This document shows, one piece after another, positions 28,260-38,683 of a stretch of DNA of 64,000 bases. Made by a program: the position numbers and the translations under genes. Numbering within the stretch: the first letter of the stretch is position 1; each line of letters opens with the position of its first letter. Source of the stretch: Pelosinus fermentans DSM 17108 (GTDB taxonomy: Bacteria; Bacillota; Negativicutes; DSM-13327). The notes beneath the pieces were generated by a model that was not told the DNA's origin, did no database searches, and saw nothing but the letters and a program-made list of their open reading frames with translations. Where the stretch lies: positions 1,430,001 to 1,494,000 of the forward strand of contig NZ_AKVN02000001.1 in NCBI RefSeq assembly GCF_000271485.2. Reading direction: 5' to 3'.

Positions 28260-29459
28260 ATGGCTGTAAAAGTGAACCCGGAAGAATGTATTGGCTGTAC
28301 TGCATGCGTCGGCGCCTGTCCATTTGGAGCAATTGTCATGGAAGATGGCAAAGCATTGATAACAGACGCCTGTACCGCTTGCGGTGCTTGTATAGATATT
28401 TGCCCGGTAGGGGCTATTCATCGTGAAGTGGAAGAAAAAAATGTTTCCATGAATAAAGACGATTTTAAAGGCGTATGGGTTTATATTGAACAAGTTGACG
28501 GACACGCACGCAATGTGGGGTATGAATTGTTAAATGAAGGCCGTAAACTAGCGGATGCTATGGGTCAGGAATTGGCAGGAGTACTTATTGGCGATAATGT
28601 CGATCAACTGACCAAAGAAGTGTTTGCCCGGGGTGCTGATAAAATTTATTTGGTAGAAGGCAAAGAATTTTCTCATTACAGTACAGACGCCTATACCATT
28701 ACGTTGACGGATTTGATCCATACGTATAAACCTGCTGTTATTTTAATGGGGGCAACCAATGATGGAAGAGATTTAGGACCAAGAGTAGCTGGTCGGGTTG
28801 GTACTGGATTGACTGCGGATTGCACGAATCTTGGTATTGATCCGGCGACAGGCTTGGTAGCCTGGACTCGTCCTGCATTTGGCGGCAATATTATGGCAAC
28901 TATTTTATGCCCTGACCATCGTCCACAGATGGGAACCATACGTCCTAATGTTTTTAAACGTTCAGCGCCGGATTATTCACGAACTGGCGAAATCGTAAAA
29001 GTAGCCAGTAAGGTAAAAATGACGGATATTCGTACTAAATTGCTGGAGATCATTCGCGAAGGCGTTGCATCGGCTAATTTAGAAGAAGCTGAAATCATTG
29101 TCTCAGGCGGCCGTGGTTTAACAAAGCCGGAAAGTTTTGCTTTAATTGAGGAACTGGCCGATGTACTGGGCGGAGCCGTAGGTGCATCCCGGGCAGTAGT
29201 TGATGCGGGCTGGAAGCCGGCACTCTATCAGGTTGGGCAGACGGGCAAAACTGTTGGTCCCAAAGTCTATTTCGCCTGTGGCATTTCCGGTGCCATTCAG
29301 CATGTAGCTGGAATGTCGTCCTCTGACATCGTAATTGCGATAAACAAAGATCCAGAAGCACCCATTTTCAAAATTGCCAATTATGGTATTGTAGGCGATG
29401 TAATGGAAGTCATCCCTGCGTTAATTGATGAGATTAAAAAGGTGAAAGCTGCGGGTTAG
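28260..29459 (+). CDS. etfA: EtfA with N-terminal ferredoxin domain, copy 1
   Basis: 399 aa. Residues 1-60 hold two CX2CX2CX3CP clusters ([12 protein letters not shown] and [12 protein letters not shown]), a 2[4Fe-4S] ferredoxin fused to EtfA. The C-terminal FAD domain is intact: [30 protein letters not shown]. The fusion may let electrons pass between ferredoxin clusters and flavin. The paralogue at 50183 has the same fusion. Confidence 0.95.
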   Translation: MAVKVNPEECIGCTACVGACPFGAIVMEDGKALITDACTACGACIDICPVGAIHREVEEKNVSMNKDDFKGVWVYIEQVDGHARNVGYELLNEGRKLADAMGQELAGVLIGDNVDQLTKEVFARGADKIYLVEGKEFSHYSTDAYTITLTDLIHTYKPAVILMGATNDGRDLGPRVAGRVGTGLTADCTNLGIDPATGLVAWTRPAFGGNIMATILCPDHRPQMGTIRPNVFKRSAPDYSRTGEIVKVASKVKMTDIRTKLLEIIREGVASANLEEAEIIVSGGRGLTKPESFALIEELADVLGGAVGASRAVVDAGWKPALYQVGQTGKTVGPKVYFACGISGAIQHVAGMSSSDIVIAINKDPEAPIFKIANYGIVGDVMEVIPALIDEIKKVKAAG

Positions 29460-29508
29460 TTTGTCAATCACCGACTAGAAGGCAAGTTTTTTAAGAGTAT
29501 AACATGAT

Positions 29509-29556
29509 TGAACCGCAGAGGCGGACCTCTGTGCTCTCTGCGCCTCTGCGGTTCAA
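29509..29556. repeat. Dispersed palindromic repeat, type A copy 2 (short)
   Basis: TTGAACCGCAGAGGCG / CGCCTCTGCGGTTCAA, a perfect 16-bp stem with a 16-base loop. It lies inside the operon gap between etfA and hbd. Confidence 0.9.
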
Positions 29557-29638
29557 ATCTTTTTAGGCTTTTTTGCGTATTTTTATTATCTAAGTAGTAT
29601 TTATTATATTTTATTTAAAATTAGAGGAGGATTTTTTG

Positions 29639-30499
29639 ATGGAAATTAAACGCGTATTAGTTATTGGGGCTGGACAGATGGGGAGCGGTATCGCTCAAGT
29701 TATGGCACAAGGTGGATTAGAAGTAATATTACGGGATATCAAAGATGAGTTTGTACAAAAAGGTATTAAAGGAATTGAAAAAAACTTAACTCGTGCAGTA
29801 GAAAAAAACAAATTGACTGCTGAAGAAAAAGAAGCAATCTTAAAACGCATATGTGGAGTGGTAGAATTAGATGCTGCTTCTTGCAATGTGGATCTTGTCA
29901 TTGAAGCTGCTGTAGAAAATATGGACATCAAACGGGATATCTTTCAAACATTAGATCGATTATGCCCTGCTCATACTATTTTGGGAACGAATACTTCTTC
30001 CTTGCCGATTACTGCAGTGGGCGCAACAACCAAACGTGCAGATCGAGTAATTGGCATGCATTTCTTTAATCCAGCACCAGTAATGAAATTAGTAGAAGTC
30101 ATTAACGGTTTGGCAACGAGTGAAGAAACTTTTGCTTCCGTAAAAGCTCTTGCAGAACAATTAGGCAAAACACCAGTAAAAGTTGCAGATTTCCCCGGCT
30201 TTATCGGCAACCGCGTTATGATTCCAATGATCAACGAAGCAGTATTCACTTTGATGGAGGGAGTAGCCAGCGCAGAAGATATTGATAATGTAGCAAAATT
30301 AGGTTTTAATCACCCAATGGGACCGTTGGCGCTGTCTGATTTAATTGGTAATGATACTGTGCTGTATATCATGGAAGTACTGCATGAAGGCTATGGTGAT
30401 CCTAAATATCGTCCATGCCCGTTATTAAAGAAAATGGTACAGGCAGGTTACCTGGGACGTAAATCTGGTAAAGGCTTCTATGACTATACGTTAAAATAA
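29639..30499 (+). CDS. hbd: 3-Hydroxybutyryl-CoA dehydrogenase
   Basis: 286 aa. N-terminal NAD-binding [11 protein letters not shown], and catalytic region [17 protein letters not shown] with its His. It interconverts acetoacetyl-CoA and 3-hydroxybutyryl-CoA. The ATG at 29639 follows GAGGAGG by 8 nt; a TTG just before is in frame. The second cluster has no hbd, so this one may serve both. Confidence 0.96.
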   Translation: MEIKRVLVIGAGQMGSGIAQVMAQGGLEVILRDIKDEFVQKGIKGIEKNLTRAVEKNKLTAEEKEAILKRICGVVELDAASCNVDLVIEAAVENMDIKRDIFQTLDRLCPAHTILGTNTSSLPITAVGATTKRADRVIGMHFFNPAPVMKLVEVINGLATSEETFASVKALAEQLGKTPVKVADFPGFIGNRVMIPMINEAVFTLMEGVASAEDIDNVAKLGFNHPMGPLALSDLIGNDTVLYIMEVLHEGYGDPKYRPCPLLKKMVQAGYLGRKSGKGFYDYTLK

Positions 30500-30645
30500 C
30501 ATACATGATTAAGTAGAAACTTTGTTTCAAATAGCTTGGTTATGTGAAGAAGAGGGCAGGCTTATGCTAATGGATCGTAGATTGGCATAAGCCTTAGTCC
30601 TTGTTTTAAATACTAGGATTTATTAAAAATAGGAGAGTGCTAATT

Positions 30646-31431
30646 ATGAGTCAGTATACCAATCTTTTATTTGAAGTTAAAGACAGCATTGGGATGATTA
30701 CGTTACATAGACCGAAAGCATTGAATGCCCTTAATACAGAATTATTACAAGAACTAAGTAACCTATTGGATCGTATAAAAGAAGATACATCAATTGGAAT
30801 TGTGATTCTTACAGGCAGTGGGGAAAAGGCCTTTGTGGCAGGAGCCGATATTGCTGAAATGCAAACATTAACTGCTATTGAAGGTCGTAATTTTGGCAAG
30901 ATTGGTCAAGATGTATTTAATAAACTGGAAAGTCTGCCTCAGCCAGTAATTGCTGCCATTAACGGTTTTGCCTTAGGCGGTGGATGTGAACTGGCAATGG
31001 CATGTGATATTCGTATCGCTTCTGAAAAGGCGAAGTTTGGACAGCCAGAAGTTTCTTTAGGGATTACCCCTGGTTTCGGAGGTACGCAACGTCTGCCGCG
31101 GCTGGTAGGCAAGGGACGCGGGAAAGAATTAATTTATACGGGTGATATAATTGACGCAGGGGAAGCCTATCGTATTGGCCTGGTTAACAAAGTTGCAGCT
31201 CCTGATGAATTGATGAATGCAGCCAAGGCTATGGCAGAAAAGATCTTATCGAGAGCTTCTGTTGCTGTACAGCTGTCAAAAGCTGCTGTAAACGAAGGCC
31301 TAAATATGGATCTTGCATCAGGCATTGCCTATGAGGCGGAAGTCTTTGGCTTGTGTTTTGCCACAGAAGATCAAAAAGAAGGCATGACTGCATTTGTAGA
31401 AAAAAGAAAAGCCAATTTTTCTGGAAAATAA
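30646..31431 (+). CDS. crt: Enoyl-CoA hydratase/crotonase, copy 1
   Basis: 261 aa. Crotonase motifs FVAGADIAEM and FALGGGCELAMACDIRIAS (oxyanion hole and first catalytic Glu), with GQPEVSLGITPGFGG carrying the second Glu. It interconverts 3-hydroxybutyryl-CoA and crotonyl-CoA. It ends the first C4 set, followed by a terminator. Confidence 0.95.
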   Translation: MSQYTNLLFEVKDSIGMITLHRPKALNALNTELLQELSNLLDRIKEDTSIGIVILTGSGEKAFVAGADIAEMQTLTAIEGRNFGKIGQDVFNKLESLPQPVIAAINGFALGGGCELAMACDIRIASEKAKFGQPEVSLGITPGFGGTQRLPRLVGKGRGKELIYTGDIIDAGEAYRIGLVNKVAAPDELMNAAKAMAEKILSRASVAVQLSKAAVNEGLNMDLASGIAYEAEVFGLCFATEDQKEGMTAFVEKRKANFSGK

Positions 31432-31471
31432 ATTTTGATCATCGAATAAAATGAAAAATGGCATTTAACGT

Positions 31472-31527
31472 AACCTCTTTCAGATGCATGCAGTAGAAAT
31501 ACATGTAGTTACTGAAAGAGGTTTTTT
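31472..31527 (+). terminator. Terminator of the first C4 cluster
   Basis: AACCTCTTTCAG / CTGAAAGAGGTT followed by TTTTTT. Confidence 0.9.
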
Positions 31528-31617
31528 AAAAATAGATGGTGTTCTATGACTTTCGATAGAGGCGAAAATCAGCGTTTTCTGTTAAAATTAATCAATTAAG
31601 GCAAAAGGAGGCTGAAA

Positions 31618-33345
31618 ATGAAGATTGGTCAAAAAATTTCATTGTCTTTAGCAGTTATTCTAGGTTTAATCGTAATTATGGGGATTTATTCTATATGGTC
31701 GTCTGATAGAATAAAAGATGGTGTTGGAGATATACAATCCAGTAATGCCAGAGCCATTATTTCAGCAAAGGCTGAAAATGAATATACTGGCGCAGTATTA
31801 GAGATCAGACGCTATATAGCAGATGGAGATGAAAAATACAGCAAGAACTTTGAGGACAAGTTAGGATCAGTCATTGAATTGGAAAAGCAGCTGCTCAGTA
31901 TAACGCCCCAGGGAAAAAGAGCAGATGTAGAGAAACTAATTGATGATACCGAAAAGTATAAAAGTGGCGTCGTCACTAGATTGATTCCTGTATTGCGGGA
32001 ACAATATAAAGAAAAAACCGCTGGAAATCAGTTAAGGGCAAATGACCTATCTCAAACAAGCGGTATTATAACCCGGGAATTGACCCCTTTTGCTCAAGCA
32101 ATACAGCAAGCCCTCCATACCAGCGTTGAGGCCAATTCTAATGATGCAATTGCAGAAGTTAGCCAGGTCAATCAAAAAGTATCGAGTGGTATTTATACCG
32201 CCATTGTATTAAGCCTTGTTGCACTCGTATTTGGGATCATACTCAGCATTTATTTAACGAAGCAGATTACTTCACCGATCAGTAAAATCACCAATGATAT
32301 CGATCTCATGGCAGGTGGAATTTTTACAGGCAAAGATGACCCTATACTAAAAGCCAGAAGTGATGAATTTGGACATGTAGCAGATTCTCTTTCCAAAATG
32401 AAAATGAATTTGAAAGCCCTTATTGTAAATGTGCAAGAAAAGACAGAGCTGCTCGCCAGTTATTCTGAAGAATTGTACGTTAGTGCAGAACAGTCTGCTC
32501 AGGCTTCTGGTCAGGTAGCTGATTCGATTATGAATGTAGTGGCAGGTACCGATAAACAGGCAAAATCCATCCATACCACTTTAGCGGTAGTGGAAAAATC
32601 GGCAACGGATTCTAAGATGGTAGCTAGTAATGCGCAAAATACGGTTTCAACGTCCGATGCAGCTACTGAAGCTGCTGTAGAGGGCGAAAAGCTGATCACC
32701 TCAGCACAGCGTCAAATGAATAGTATTGAAACTACAGTTGGAAGTTCAGCGCAAATCGTAGAAAAATTGGGCGAACGCTCTAAACATATTGGACAAATTG
32801 TAGATACGATTACGGGAATTGCTGGGCAAACCAATCTTTTAGCACTCAATGCTGCCATTGAAGCAGCTCGTGCAGGAGAGCAGGGCCGGGGATTCGCCGT
32901 AGTAGCAGAAGAAGTACGAAAGCTGGCAGAGCAATCGGAAGATGCCGCCAAATTAATTGCACAATTAATTGGAGAGATTCAGCTTGAGACAGACCAAGCT
33001 GTTGCAGCTATGCATAGTGGCACGGAAGAGGTACGAATTGGCGGTAAAGTTGTAGCCGATGCTGGAATTGCCTTTCAGAACATCATACAGCTTGTGAAAG
33101 TCATTACCACTGAAGTAACCGAAATCGCTAAATCAGGGGAAGATGTACTAGCCAGCAGTCAAGAGATAGTTGAAATCGTTCGTGAAATCAACGAAGTCAC
33201 CCAAGACACTGCAGCGCAAACCCAGACTGTATCTGCGGCAACGGAGGAACAAACTGCGTCTATGGAAGAAATAGCAGCAACTAGCCGTAGTCTTACTACC
33301 ATGGCCGAAGAACTGCAAGTAGCAGCACATAAGTTTAAGATTTAA
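31618..33345 (+). CDS. Methyl-accepting chemotaxis protein
   Basis: 575 aa. TM1 at about 7-26, a periplasmic four-helix sensor, TM2 at about 190-213, HAMP to about 270, then the signalling coiled coil with the tip [18 protein letters not shown] near residue 400. AGGAGG precedes the ATG. The ligand is unknown. It is a single-gene unit between terminators. Confidence 0.95.
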   Translation: MKIGQKISLSLAVILGLIVIMGIYSIWSSDRIKDGVGDIQSSNARAIISAKAENEYTGAVLEIRRYIADGDEKYSKNFEDKLGSVIELEKQLLSITPQGKRADVEKLIDDTEKYKSGVVTRLIPVLREQYKEKTAGNQLRANDLSQTSGIITRELTPFAQAIQQALHTSVEANSNDAIAEVSQVNQKVSSGIYTAIVLSLVALVFGIILSIYLTKQITSPISKITNDIDLMAGGIFTGKDDPILKARSDEFGHVADSLSKMKMNLKALIVNVQEKTELLASYSEELYVSAEQSAQASGQVADSIMNVVAGTDKQAKSIHTTLAVVEKSATDSKMVASNAQNTVSTSDAATEAAVEGEKLITSAQRQMNSIETTVGSSAQIVEKLGERSKHIGQIVDTITGIAGQTNLLALNAAIEAARAGEQGRGFAVVAEEVRKLAEQSEDAAKLIAQLIGEIQLETDQAVAAMHSGTEEVRIGGKVVADAGIAFQNIIQLVKVITTEVTEIAKSGEDVLASSQEIVEIVREINEVTQDTAAQTQTVSAATEEQTASMEEIAATSRSLTTMAEELQVAAHKFKI

Positions 33346-33358
33346 GAGTACATAGTAA

Positions 33359-33401
33359 AAAGTCTCTTGGCATCACATTGTGAATGCCAAGAGACTTTTT
33401 T
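33359..33401. terminator. Bidirectional terminator between convergent genes
   Basis: AGTCTCTTGGCAT / ATGCCAAGAGACT with A and T runs on the outer sides. Confidence 0.9.
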
Positions 33402-33425
33402 CATGGTAGAGAAAGAGCAATTAAC

Positions 33426-33842
33426 TTATTTCTTCATGACAGTGGCTTTACCATCAATCACAATAGTTCCTTCTTGATTGGTAACGAAGGTTCTAAAGAT
33501 CAAACGATTTTTTGCTTCAATTTTTTCGATTACTTCTACGGTAGCCGTTACGGTATCGCCAATTTTTACAGGAGCTTTGAAGGCTAATTCCTGCCCCATA
33601 TAAATCGTATTTGCACCAGGTAAGGTAGTGCCTAGCACTGCCGAAATGAAGCCTGCTGACAGCATACCGTGAGCAATACGTTCTTTAAACATGCTGGTTT
33701 TAGCAAACTCAGCATTCACATGTACGGGATTGAAATCCCCAGTTAGACCAGCGAATGTATATACATCATATTCTGTTACCGTTTTAGACATGCTGGCTTT
33801 GTCCCCAACTTGAATATCTGCAAATTTTACGTCTTGTATCAT
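33426..33842 (-). CDS. MaoC-family (R)-specific enoyl-CoA hydratase
   Basis: 138 aa hot-dog protein. The hydratase motif TGDFNPVHVNAEFAK supplies the catalytic Asp and His, and HGML is conserved in PhaJ-like enzymes. It hydrates crotonyl-CoA to (R)-3-hydroxybutyryl-CoA, the opposite stereochemistry to crotonase. It is downstream of gntP on the same strand, probably co-transcribed from the sigma-54 promoter at 35462. This links it to C4 metabolism. Confidence 0.9.
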   Translation of the reverse strand: MIQDVKFADIQVGDKASMSKTVTEYDVYTFAGLTGDFNPVHVNAEFAKTSMFKERIAHGMLSAGFISAVLGTTLPGANTIYMGQELAFKAPVKIGDTVTATVEVIEKIEAKNRLIFRTFVTNQEGTIVIDGKATVMKK

Positions 33843-33974
33843 GAATAATACCCTCCCTTAATTGATTCGTATACTCTTGAAAAAGCAATCCTAGAGTATA
33901 CCTATATCAGGCAAAGGATGAGTAATGCTCGTCCCTTGCCGTCCTAAATGAGACTTTTCGAAGAGACTTACTGA

Positions 33975-35372
33975 TTATAGTATTCCAGTAGTCGTATGAA
34001 TCAAAATAATTACAAATACCATCAAGGTTTTGATAGCAGTCAGTACGAAAATATCGCCATAAGAATCTTTATGAGTCATTCCGCAAACTGCAAGCAGAGT
34101 GATTACAGCACCATTATGAGGTAATGTATCCATACCGCCGGAAGCCATGGATGCTACTCTGTGAAGGATTTCAGGAGACATGCCGATGGAATTTGCCCAG
34201 GCTAACCAATCCTTTGCCATTAAGTCCAGAGCAATGGACATACCGCCAGAGGCAGAACCAGTAACACCAGCAAGAATATTTACCGTTACTGCTTCGGATA
34301 CGAGAGGTGAGCCTCCCACTTTAATACTCATTAACGCATTGGAAATATTTTTAAAACCGGAAAGGGAAGAAATTACATTACCATAACCAACTTCAGATGC
34401 AGTGTTCATAATTGCTAACAAGGAACCAATGGCACCAGCGTTTAAGGATTTGGCTAATATGCCTTTACCTAGGTTGTTGAAACCAAGAGCAATTGCCAGC
34501 AAGATACCACATACTAGGGCAATAATGAGTGACCAGATACTAATAACATTTTTAATAGAAGCGGCAGTTAAAGGAAGTTTCATTGCTTTAAAAGGTTCAA
34601 GCATATTGGGATCCCATGTGAAGACTTGTGTCATTACATAGTTTACAACTAATACTGTTAACAATGGCAGAATCGCAACTTTGAAAGAAGGCAGCTTAAT
34701 TGCAGCTGAAGCCTCGGGCTCATTTAATGTGTGTGCGCCATAGCCTTCACCGCGGTCTGCAGCTTGTTTACTGCGACGTTCTAACCAGAACGTACCCAAG
34801 GTAAAGATCAGGACACCGCCAATAAGACCTAAGATCGGTGCAGCATAAATGTTAGTACCAAAAAAGTTAGTGGGGATTAAATTCTGAATTTGCGGAGTAC
34901 CAGGCAGGCAGTCCATCGTTGCAGTAAAAGCTCCTAAGGCAATTGCAGCTGGTAATAATCTTTTAGGAATATCAGCTTCTTTAAATAATGCGGACGCAAA
35001 AGGATATACTGCGAACACAACTACGAACAAGCTTACGCCGCCATAAGTAAGTGCTGCACCAGCTAAAACAACTGCTAAAATAGCACGCTCTTTTCCTAAA
35101 GATTTCATAATAGTGTGAGCGATGCCTTTGGCAAGGCCAGTATCTTCCATAATTTTACCAAAGACAGCACCTAATAAGAATACAGGGAAAAAGGATTTAA
35201 TATAGGTGACCGCTTTTGCCATAAATAGTTCTGTATAAGCGGGCATTAATGGCAGTCCAGACAGAGAGGCTGCTAACAAAGCAAACACAGGGGCAAACAG
35301 GATAACAGAAAAACCCCTATACGCAAAAAACATTAAAAGAAATAAACTTAAGATAATACCTACTACTTCCAA
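33975..35372 (-). CDS. GntP-family permease
   Basis: 465 aa, at least ten hydrophobic segments, with the GntP/citrate-transporter pattern (NAGAIGSLLAIMNTASEVGYG; ASGGMDTLPHNGAVITLL). TTG start at 35372, with AGGAGG 8 nt upstream. GntP members carry gluconate, 3-hydroxybutyrate and related acids. Its sigma-54 promoter and co-located MaoC suggest a C4 hydroxy or fatty acid substrate. Confidence 0.9.
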   Translation of the reverse strand: MEVVGIILSLFLLMFFAYRGFSVILFAPVFALLAASLSGLPLMPAYTELFMAKAVTYIKSFFPVFLLGAVFGKIMEDTGLAKGIAHTIMKSLGKERAILAVVLAGAALTYGGVSLFVVVFAVYPFASALFKEADIPKRLLPAAIALGAFTATMDCLPGTPQIQNLIPTNFFGTNIYAAPILGLIGGVLIFTLGTFWLERRSKQAADRGEGYGAHTLNEPEASAAIKLPSFKVAILPLLTVLVVNYVMTQVFTWDPNMLEPFKAMKLPLTAASIKNVISIWSLIIALVCGILLAIALGFNNLGKGILAKSLNAGAIGSLLAIMNTASEVGYGNVISSLSGFKNISNALMSIKVGGSPLVSEAVTVNILAGVTGSASGGMSIALDLMAKDWLAWANSIGMSPEILHRVASMASGGMDTLPHNGAVITLLAVCGMTHKDSYGDIFVLTAIKTLMVFVIILIHTTTGIL

Positions 35373-35461
35373 AATGATGACCTCCTCTATTTTAGTTTAA
35401 TTATGAACCTAAAAGCAAGCTATTGTCTTGATAAGCCTCCTTTCATTATATCTCTAAATAT

Positions 35462-35479
35462 ATGCAAATTTTGTGCCAA
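35462..35479 (-). promoter_or_regulatory. Sigma-54 promoter of gntP-maoC
   Basis: On the minus strand TTGGCACAAAATTTGCAT, with GG/GC spacing identical to the promoter at 23320. It lies about 90 bp upstream of the gntP start. TAGACAGTATGTAC at 35541-35554 resembles TAGACAACTATGTATAC at 23163-23179 and could be a shared activator site. Confidence 0.88.
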
Positions 35480-35679
35480 TTCAAATTAGGGTGAAAATTA
35501 GTAGTTTATTGTTTTTTAGATGAGTATCTGTATAGATATATAGACAGTATGTACAAGAAAAGAGACATATATTTAGAACATAATAAATAATAGCTTTTCC
35601 AAGAGCCTCTCCTTTTATTCCAAAAGGATACAATTGCTGAAGTTGCGTTAATAATTATATAGGGAGTATAAGCGTTACC

Positions 35680-35812
35680 CTTTGTGCCCTTTGTGTCCTT
35701 TGTGGTTCAATTCGTTTTATCCGTTTTAAAAGGCGTTATATTTTATCCTTTAGTATTCTTCGCACCTTTCGGTTCAAAATGTTTTATTTTTAAAAGAACG
35801 CGCAGTGTTTTA
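35680..35812. repeat. Two one-armed remnants of dispersed repeats
   Basis: CCTTTGTGTCCTTTGTGGTTCA (split here as CCTTTGTGTCC and TTTGTGGTTCA) near 35691-35712, and CCTTTCGGTTCAAAATG near 35764. The latter is followed by GTTTTATTTTT and a CAGTGTTTT tail like that of the type B copies at 40336 and 45818. No matching left arms are seen. The rest of the 35,480-35,942 gap holds no gene. Confidence 0.5.
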
Positions 35813-35942
35813 CTTATTATAATTGAAATATTGTAAATTACCTATTGTATTGATGATGTCTAAGAATGAGTACACCAATTAGCAGGAATAATAAAAGAAA
35901 TGTCTAATGGCTTATTGTATAGAAGACATTTGGAGGTGGGAA

Positions 35943-38033
35943 ATGCGCATACGGGATTTAATGAACATGAACGTAGTAACGGTGTTGCCTACTATGATGT
36001 TGAAGGAAGCTGCAGTCATTCTTAATAATGCTGGTACAGACAAAGCATTAGTCGTTGATGATGATGGGAAATTAATCGGATTCATTAGCCAAAGAGGATT
36101 TATTAAGGCGGTAGCGATTAGTAAGATAGAGGATCTTTGTGTTCAAGATATTATGACGAATCGTGTCGTTCCTTTGCTATATACGAAGAGCGTTAGTGAA
36201 TTAAAAGAAGAATTTACCTTGAATCAATGCCCGTTTTTTCCTGTGGTAGATGGGGAAAATCGTCCAATCGGCATATTGCATCAAAACGATGTAGTTACCT
36301 ATTTATCAGACAGATCCTTGCTATTAGTAGAAGAAACTCAAGCTATTATTCAGTCTTTGTATAATGGTGTTACTGCAGTAAATGCGGAAGGAATTGTGAC
36401 GTTATTCAATGCTGCTGCAGAATTTATTACTGGATTAACAGCTGATGCCGTAATTGGACATCATGTAGATCATGTATTACCAAATACGAGGCTTAGCCGG
36501 GTATTAGAAACAGGTGAGACCGAAGTCAATCAGCAGCAGACCATTGCTAACTGTACAATTATTACGACACGATCGCCAATTTTTAATGGCAACAAAGTGA
36601 TTGGAGCAGTGGCTGTTTTTCAAAATATTACAGAATTGCAGACCGTTGCTGTTGAATTAGAGAATGTAAAGAATTTAAAGAGTACCTTAGAGTCTGCAAT
36701 TGAAAGCTTCTTTGAAGGCATTGTAATTGTCGATCGGAGCGGTAAAATCACAATGATTAATCAATCCTATTGTGATTTTCTCGGAGTCGAACGGGAAAGG
36801 GTCATTGGTCTGCATGTGGTTGACGTGATTCCCAATACACGTATGCATGTGGTTGCCCAAGACGGTAAAGCAGAAATTACAGAAATCCAAAGGATAAACG
36901 ATCATAACTGTGTAGTAACTCGTATTCCGATTGTAAAAGATGGTGAAACAGTTGGGGCAGTGGGAAAAGTTGTATTTAAAGATGTGAAAGATTTAAAAAT
37001 ACTATCAAATAAGCTCAATAAGCTAGAATTTGAGTTAGAGTATTATAAGGAAGAGCTGCGTAAAGCCTATGGAGGTAAATATACCTTTGACAGTATCATT
37101 GGGACAAGTGAGAAAATGCAATGGATGAAATCCATTGCGATGAAGGCCGCTAAAGGAAATTCTACAGTACTAATATTAGGAGAAAGTGGTACTGGAAAAG
37201 AAGTATTCGCCCAATCCATTCATAATGGAAGTATCCGCAATAATGGTCCTTTTATTAAAGTGAATTGTGCGGCTCTTCCAGAAAACCTGTTGGAAACAGA
37301 ATTATTTGGCTATGATGAAGGAGCCTTCACAGGGGCAAAAAAAGGCGGGAAACCAGGTAAGTTTGAACTCGCAAATCGGGGGACGATCTTCTTGGATGAA
37401 ATTGGGGACATGCCAATTTCCATGCAGGTCAAATTGCTCAGAGTGCTCCAGGAGCGAGAGTTTGAACGGGTCGGGGGAACCAAGACGATAAAGCTGGATC
37501 TGCGGGTGATTGCTGCTACCAACCGAGATTTGACAAAAATGATTGAAAAAGGTGAGTTTCGTCAAGATTTATATTATCGTCTGGATATTATCTCCTTAGC
37601 CATCCCTCCATTGCGGGAACGTACGGAAGATATACCCGCGCTATGTGACATGCTGTTAAAAAAAATTAACAAGCGGGTGCAGCATGATGTTGAAGGAATC
37701 GCAGCAGCAACATTAAAGCTGTTAATGGCTTATAAATGGCCAGGCAATGTTCGCGAACTGGAAAACGTGTTAGAAAGAGCATTAAATTTGATGGATGATC
37801 ATGAAGTGTTAATTGCTCCTGAACATTTACCTCCTATAGTAAAGAAAGTGAATAAAGAAAGCGAACCCATTGAAGTTTCCGATAATTTGGCTGGGATGCT
37901 GGATGATACGGAAAAGCAGGCAATTTTAAAGGTATTAGAAGAAGCCGGCGGTAATAAGAGTAAAGCGGCGAAGATTTTAGGAATCCATCGATCGGGATTT
38001 TACCAAAAGTTACAGAAACATAATATTAAATAA
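35943..38033 (+). CDS. Sigma-54 activator with CBS and PAS domains
   Basis: 696 aa. Two CBS domains at 1-120 ([19 protein letters not shown]), two PAS domains at about 130-240 and 250-360, AAA+ at about 395-620 with Walker A GESGTGKE and the sigma-54 contact loop GAFTGA, and a Fis-type HTH at the end ([17 protein letters not shown]). CBS pairs often bind adenine nucleotides, so it may read energy state plus a PAS ligand. The ATG at 35943 follows GGAGGTGGG. It is the obvious candidate activator for the promoters at 23320 and 35462. Confidence 0.95.
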   Translation: MRIRDLMNMNVVTVLPTMMLKEAAVILNNAGTDKALVVDDDGKLIGFISQRGFIKAVAISKIEDLCVQDIMTNRVVPLLYTKSVSELKEEFTLNQCPFFPVVDGENRPIGILHQNDVVTYLSDRSLLLVEETQAIIQSLYNGVTAVNAEGIVTLFNAAAEFITGLTADAVIGHHVDHVLPNTRLSRVLETGETEVNQQQTIANCTIITTRSPIFNGNKVIGAVAVFQNITELQTVAVELENVKNLKSTLESAIESFFEGIVIVDRSGKITMINQSYCDFLGVERERVIGLHVVDVIPNTRMHVVAQDGKAEITEIQRINDHNCVVTRIPIVKDGETVGAVGKVVFKDVKDLKILSNKLNKLEFELEYYKEELRKAYGGKYTFDSIIGTSEKMQWMKSIAMKAAKGNSTVLILGESGTGKEVFAQSIHNGSIRNNGPFIKVNCAALPENLLETELFGYDEGAFTGAKKGGKPGKFELANRGTIFLDEIGDMPISMQVKLLRVLQEREFERVGGTKTIKLDLRVIAATNRDLTKMIEKGEFRQDLYYRLDIISLAIPPLRERTEDIPALCDMLLKKINKRVQHDVEGIAAATLKLLMAYKWPGNVRELENVLERALNLMDDHEVLIAPEHLPPIVKKVNKESEPIEVSDNLAGMLDDTEKQAILKVLEEAGGNKSKAAKILGIHRSGFYQKLQKHNIK

Positions 38034-38070
38034 GACGGTTTACGATTTATACAAAAAAATAATAATGATG

Positions 38071-38150
38071 TTGACATGATAAAATAATAATGTTATAATG
38101 ACAAAGATCAATATCGAAAGCTAAGAGCCGTCATATTTGACGGCTTATAT
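38071..38150 (+). ncRNA. Consensus promoter with short hairpin transcript, possible sRNA
   Basis: TTGACA (38071-38076), exactly 17 bp, TATAAT (38094-38099). The transcript should start near 38106 and soon meets AGCCGTCA / TGACGGCT (38126-38145), followed by an AT-rich tract. No gene begins for another 240 bp. It may be a small RNA of about 45 nt, or a 5' leader of the small gene at 38387. The remainder of 38,150-38,386 shows nothing else. Confidence 0.5.
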
Positions 38151-38386
38151 TTATATAGAAATTGCAAAAGTAATCGAGTATGTTCTAGCAAAGCAATACA
38201 AAAAGTCGATTGTAAAAAATGATTGGTAGATTAGAGTTGTGCTCCTTTAAAAAAGAGTAATCATAAATCCTATCTCTGCATATCCTATAAAATGGTGGTA
38301 ATGTTGATTAAGTACATAGTGGGCAAATTTACAAGGTGTGTTGTATCATTACCGCTATAGTTTATAGGTTATTAGGGAGGATTCAA

Positions 38387-38593
38387 ATGAGAATAGAACA
38401 GCGTATCCAGCAGCTTTATAAGAAGTTGTTAAAACTAGGATATTATCCATTTCAAGTACAAAGTATTATACACTTTGCGATTGGCAATAACGATGTAGAG
38501 GCAGCAACTGCTGCTGATAAAATTAAAGTTGTTAATATCTTGGAAGACTATGAAAAATTAGCATATAATTTTTCTCTTGCATATAGTAAATAA
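38387..38593 (+). CDS. Small hypothetical protein, 68 aa
   Basis: Not recognised. AGGGAGG lies 6 nt before the ATG at 38387. The sequence MRIEQRIQQLYKKLLKLGYY suggests a basic helix. The rest is mostly helical (DVEAATAADKIKVVNILEDYEKLAYNF). Its good ribosome site and own terminator argue that it is real. Confidence 0.7.
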   Translation: MRIEQRIQQLYKKLLKLGYYPFQVQSIIHFAIGNNDVEAATAADKIKVVNILEDYEKLAYNFSLAYSK

Positions 38594-38596
38594 GTA

Positions 38597-38625
38597 AATA
38601 AAGAGCCTAGTAGGCTCTTTATTTC
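38597..38625 (+). terminator. Terminator after the 68-aa gene
   Basis: AAATAAAGAGCC / GGCTCTTTATTT with a five-base loop. Confidence 0.8.
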
Positions 38626-38683
38626 TGTCAATTTTAAATAAGTAGATTTTAAGTACCATTAAAAAAGGAAGGCTGGTAAAAAT

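Noticed and set aside
33910-33940. Stem GGCAAAGGATGAG / CTCGTCCCTTGCC as a terminator between gntP and maoC
   Set aside because: No T run on either side; kept only as a possible mRNA structure within one operon.
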